A stretch of 13,406 nucleotides of DNA from Ignavibacteria bacterium UBA6688 (lineage in GTDB: Bacteria > Bacteroidota > Ignavibacteria > UBA10030). Where the stretch lies: the NCBI GenBank assembly GCA_002454845.1, contig DKJQ01000287.1, positions 1 through 13,406 on the forward strand, read 5' to 3'. This document shows positions 11,084 through 13,406 of the stretch, piece by piece. Made by a program: the position numbers and the translations under genes. Every line of letters starts with the position of its first letter. Within the stretch, counting starts at the first letter, position 1. The notes beneath the pieces are model-generated. The model made no database searches. It worked only from the letters and a program-made list of their open reading frames with translations, and was not told the origin of the DNA.

Positions 11084-13406
11084 ATGAAGCTCCACATTCT
11101 GTTCCTGGTTCTCCTCTTGTTGCTCCTGGCCCCTCTCCTTCACGCCCAGGCGCCTCCGGACGATCTTTCCGGTATTGCCTTCATTCTCGATCCGGGGCAT
11201 AGCCAGAATCAGAATATCGGCATTTATGGCTACTCGGAAGCCTACAAGGTGCTGGACGTCGGGCTTCACTTGAGGGAATTCTTGCGCCTTTCAAATGCTG
11301 ATACGGTGGCCATGACCCGAACGGATCGAAATATAGTCATCAGCGTAAATCAACGCGCCACGTTCTCACAAAATTTTCCCCATCCCAATAAGTGGTTCCA
11401 TTCCATTCACAGCGACGCATCTTCGATAGGTTCGCCCGCTAACTCCATTCTCATCCTTATCCCCGATAACTGTGCCGTCCTTTCCGGTAAGATTTGTCAA
11501 TCAAAATACGGAACCACAACCATCTCCATGGGGAATTGGATGTCCGACCTGATGTCCCGCACCTACAGAATTTCCACTCGAGGAGTTTATGGAGACAGGA
11601 CATTCGGGACTCAGTTTGGAACGAGCTATGGAATCTCGGGACTTGGGGTTTTCCAGTCGAGTGTTGTCAGCACCCTCTCAGAAGGAGGGTTCCACACCAA
11701 CGCACGGCAAAATCTTCTGAACATGAACTTTGAGTCGAAACGCTCCGAGGCGAAAGCGATCTGGATGGCGATGCTCGGACACTTTGGCGTCTCCCGTCCC
11801 CCCATCAGGACTCTTGTTGGGGTGATCACTGATTTTGAGTCGGGGTCTCCGGTCAACGGCGCGACGGTAACGCTTGGGAACCGCACCTACACCACCAACA
11901 CCTATCAGAACACGTTTCAACCATATGCCGGAGGCGATACGACGCTCGGGAACGGGTTCTACTATTTCGAGGGGCTGGATGTCGGGCTCCAGAGCATCAC
12001 CATCTCTCACCCGCAGTTTGGCGATACCACTATGCACCTCACCGTGATCGATTCGTTCTTCACCTTTCAGGATGTGCGGCTGATCTCCACACTTCCCCCA
12101 AGGATAGTGAGCGCCTTCCCCGCCCAGGGCGCGACCGGGATACTCGCCAACGCGACGCTGCAACTCACATTCAGCAGGCCTCTCCTCCGCTCATCAGCAG
12201 AGGGCAACATCTATCTCCTTGGTCCGTCAGACAGCCTTGTGGCGGGCTCGATCGCGTGGAGTAACAGCGACCGTACCGTGTCGTTCAAGCCCGCGGAACA
12301 CCTCCTGATGGATACGACCTACAGGCTGATCGCTGGCGCGGCGGTGCGGGATACTTACGGCCATCGTCTTGACGGAAACGGGGACGGTGTGGAAGGAGAC
12401 AGCCTCGTGATCACCTTCCGGACCAGGACCGCAGACGTCGTCCCGCCGGCATTGGTCAACAGGGCCCCGGGAGCGGGCACAACGGTGGGGACAACCAACC
12501 ACGTCATCAACATGACCTTTGACGAGGCTCTCGACACCTTGACCGTCAACGGCTCTAACGTCGTGTTGCAGGAGGTCGGGACCGGGATACCTCCGACAAC
12601 TCTGCGCTACTCCGAGGCGAACGGCCGGGGAGCCATCAACATCTATTCCGCCAACGGACTCCGTTCCGGCAGAACATATCGCGTCAGAGTAAGCGGTGTC
12701 GCAGACGTTAATGGAAACCCTATCCCGGTAACTTCTCCCATCGTTTGGGAATTTTCGGTTGCCGAAGCTGCACCCGAGTTTACCACGATTGATGATTTCA
12801 ACACGGGCATTTCCTCCTGGTGGCAGCCCGGTCAAAGCACCACCCTGGGGATGGATAGCGCGACTTTCACCCACAATACTTCGGTCGAACCCCCGAAAGT
12901 CATTTCCTCCAACGGCGTTGCTCAATTCCGTTTCTTCTGGCGCACGGGCGAGAACGACTGGCTTATTCGTGAGTACTTGAGCGGGGGTGCGCCGCGTTCG
13001 GTTTTGTGGAGAAAGGAAAAGACCAGGCTCCAGGTGTACATTCACGGCGACGCGAGTAATACCTTGTTCCGCTTTGCCGTGGATGACAGTGTTGATGTAT
13101 TTCCTGGCGGCGCAGTCTCCAACCATGAAGTGAGTGCGTGGACCAAAGTCAACTGGGTCGGATGGCGGCTGGTGGAATGGGACCTCGAAAAAGATCCCCC
13201 CGGCACATGGCTCGGGAACGGAAAACTGGAGGGGATCCTGAGGTTTGACAGCTTCCAGATCAAATATGAGCCTGGGGCATCCCCCTCCGGTCAACTCCTG
13301 TTCGATCAACTCCAGCTTGCCGGGTCGATCGTGACCGATACCCCCCAAGCGCCGATTCCGGTTCCAGAGACGTTTGCGCTCCAGCAGAACTTCCCGAACC
13401 CCTTCA
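11084..13406 (+). CDS. Secreted N-acetylmuramoyl-L-alanine amidase with Ig-like domains, 3' end cut off
   Basis: The frame is open from ATG 11084 to the window edge, 774 full codons. Residues 1-24 form a signal peptide (MKLHILFLVLLLLLLAP...HAQA). An Amidase_3 domain (about 30-240) shows FILDPGHSQ (zinc ligand His39), YSEAYKVLDVG (Glu52), FHSIHSDAS (His109) and STLSEGGFHTN (catalytic Glu200), so the peptidoglycan-cleaving site is complete. A carboxypeptidase-regulatory-like beta domain follows (LVGVITDFESGSPVNGATVTL), then two Big_5/SbsA-type Ig-like domains. The first begins near PPRIVSAFPAQGATGILAN and the second near PPALVNRAPGAGTTVG. A beta-rich region with Trp-rich strands comes next. The end VPETFALQQNFPNPF is the start of a type IX secretion sorting domain. 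No SD is evident before the ATG. Confidence 0.88.
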   Translation, partial: MKLHILFLVLLLLLLAPLLHAQAPPDDLSGIAFILDPGHSQNQNIGIYGYSEAYKVLDVGLHLREFLRLSNADTVAMTRTDRNIVISVNQRATFSQNFPHPNKWFHSIHSDASSIGSPANSILILIPDNCAVLSGKICQSKYGTTTISMGNWMSDLMSRTYRISTRGVYGDRTFGTQFGTSYGISGLGVFQSSVVSTLSEGGFHTNARQNLLNMNFESKRSEAKAIWMAMLGHFGVSRPPIRTLVGVITDFESGSPVNGATVTLGNRTYTTNTYQNTFQPYAGGDTTLGNGFYYFEGLDVGLQSITISHPQFGDTTMHLTVIDSFFTFQDVRLISTLPPRIVSAFPAQGATGILANATLQLTFSRPLLRSSAEGNIYLLGPSDSLVAGSIAWSNSDRTVSFKPAEHLLMDTTYRLIAGAAVRDTYGHRLDGNGDGVEGDSLVITFRTRTADVVPPALVNRAPGAGTTVGTTNHVINMTFDEALDTLTVNGSNVVLQEVGTGIPPTTLRYSEANGRGAINIYSANGLRSGRTYRVRVSGVADVNGNPIPVTSPIVWEFSVAEAAPEFTTIDDFNTGISSWWQPGQSTTLGMDSATFTHNTSVEPPKVISSNGVAQFRFFWRTGENDWLIREYLSGGAPRSVLWRKEKTRLQVYIHGDASNTLFRFAVDDSVDVFPGGAVSNHEVSAWTKVNWVGWRLVEWDLEKDPPGTWLGNGKLEGILRFDSFQIKYEPGASPSGQLLFDQLQLAGSIVTDTPQAPIPVPETFALQQNFPNPF

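Noticed and set aside
12227..13348. A 373-codon open frame on the - strand
   Set aside because: It lies wholly inside the amidase gene, whose + frame is open for 774 codons with recognisable domains. The antisense protein shows no family features and is a codon-bias shadow.
1..13406. CRISPR arrays, tRNA or rRNA genes
   Set aside because: No regularly spaced repeats of CRISPR type, tRNA-like cloverleaf or rRNA-like sequence was seen on reading the window.

Overview
All genes seen in this window lie on the + strand, and GC content is moderate. The reading frame still open at the right edge ends in a proline/asparagine-rich FALQQNFPNPF tract. This matches the start of the C-terminal sorting domain used by type IX secretion in the Bacteroidota/Ignavibacteria/Kryptonia-like lineages. 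Together with the gene content (pyruvoyl arginine decarboxylase, multiheme cytochrome, DsrE, DUF1858), it points to an environmental, probably anaerobic or microaerobic member of the Bacteroidota-Chlorobiota-Ignavibacteriota group. That placement is an inference; there is no rRNA or tRNA here to confirm it.

Region 1 (15-1309) is a complete two-ORF insertion sequence of the IS3/rve (DDE) type. It has imperfect terminal inverted repeats and a 14-bp perfect direct duplication on each side. It landed directly in front of the next gene, and the duplicated target rebuilt that gene's Shine-Dalgarno sequence.

Region 2 (1316-8738) is a tight run of thirteen genes that looks like one long operon. In order they are: a DoxX-like membrane protein, pyruvoyl-dependent arginine decarboxylase, a secreted DsrE-family protein, peptide deformylase, a hotdog thioesterase, a TYW1-like radical SAM enzyme, a 63-residue zinc-ribbon protein, a methyltransferase, an exported octaheme cytochrome c, an OsmC-family protein, a DUF1858 protein, a broken AhpD-like gene (in-frame TGA plus a frameshift), and a second methyltransferase. 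Several starts are TTG and many genes abut or overlap. The recurring theme is thiol, sulfur and redox chemistry (DsrE, OsmC, AhpD, DUF1858, Zn ribbon, cytochrome), but no known pathway accounts for the whole set.

Region 3 (8739-9080) is non-coding and holds a long GC-rich hairpin and a 13-bp inverted repeat with CACGAAT ends.

Region 4 (9081-10703) is a sodium:solute symporter followed by a 45-residue single-pass membrane protein, apparently a two-gene unit.

Region 5 (10704-11083) is non-coding. It contains an elaborate nested palindrome ending in a T8 run, probably a terminator and/or a dispersed repeat.

Region 6 (11084 to the edge) is the 5' 774 codons of a large secreted N-acetylmuramoyl-L-alanine amidase with Ig-like domains and a sorting-type C terminus cut by the window edge.
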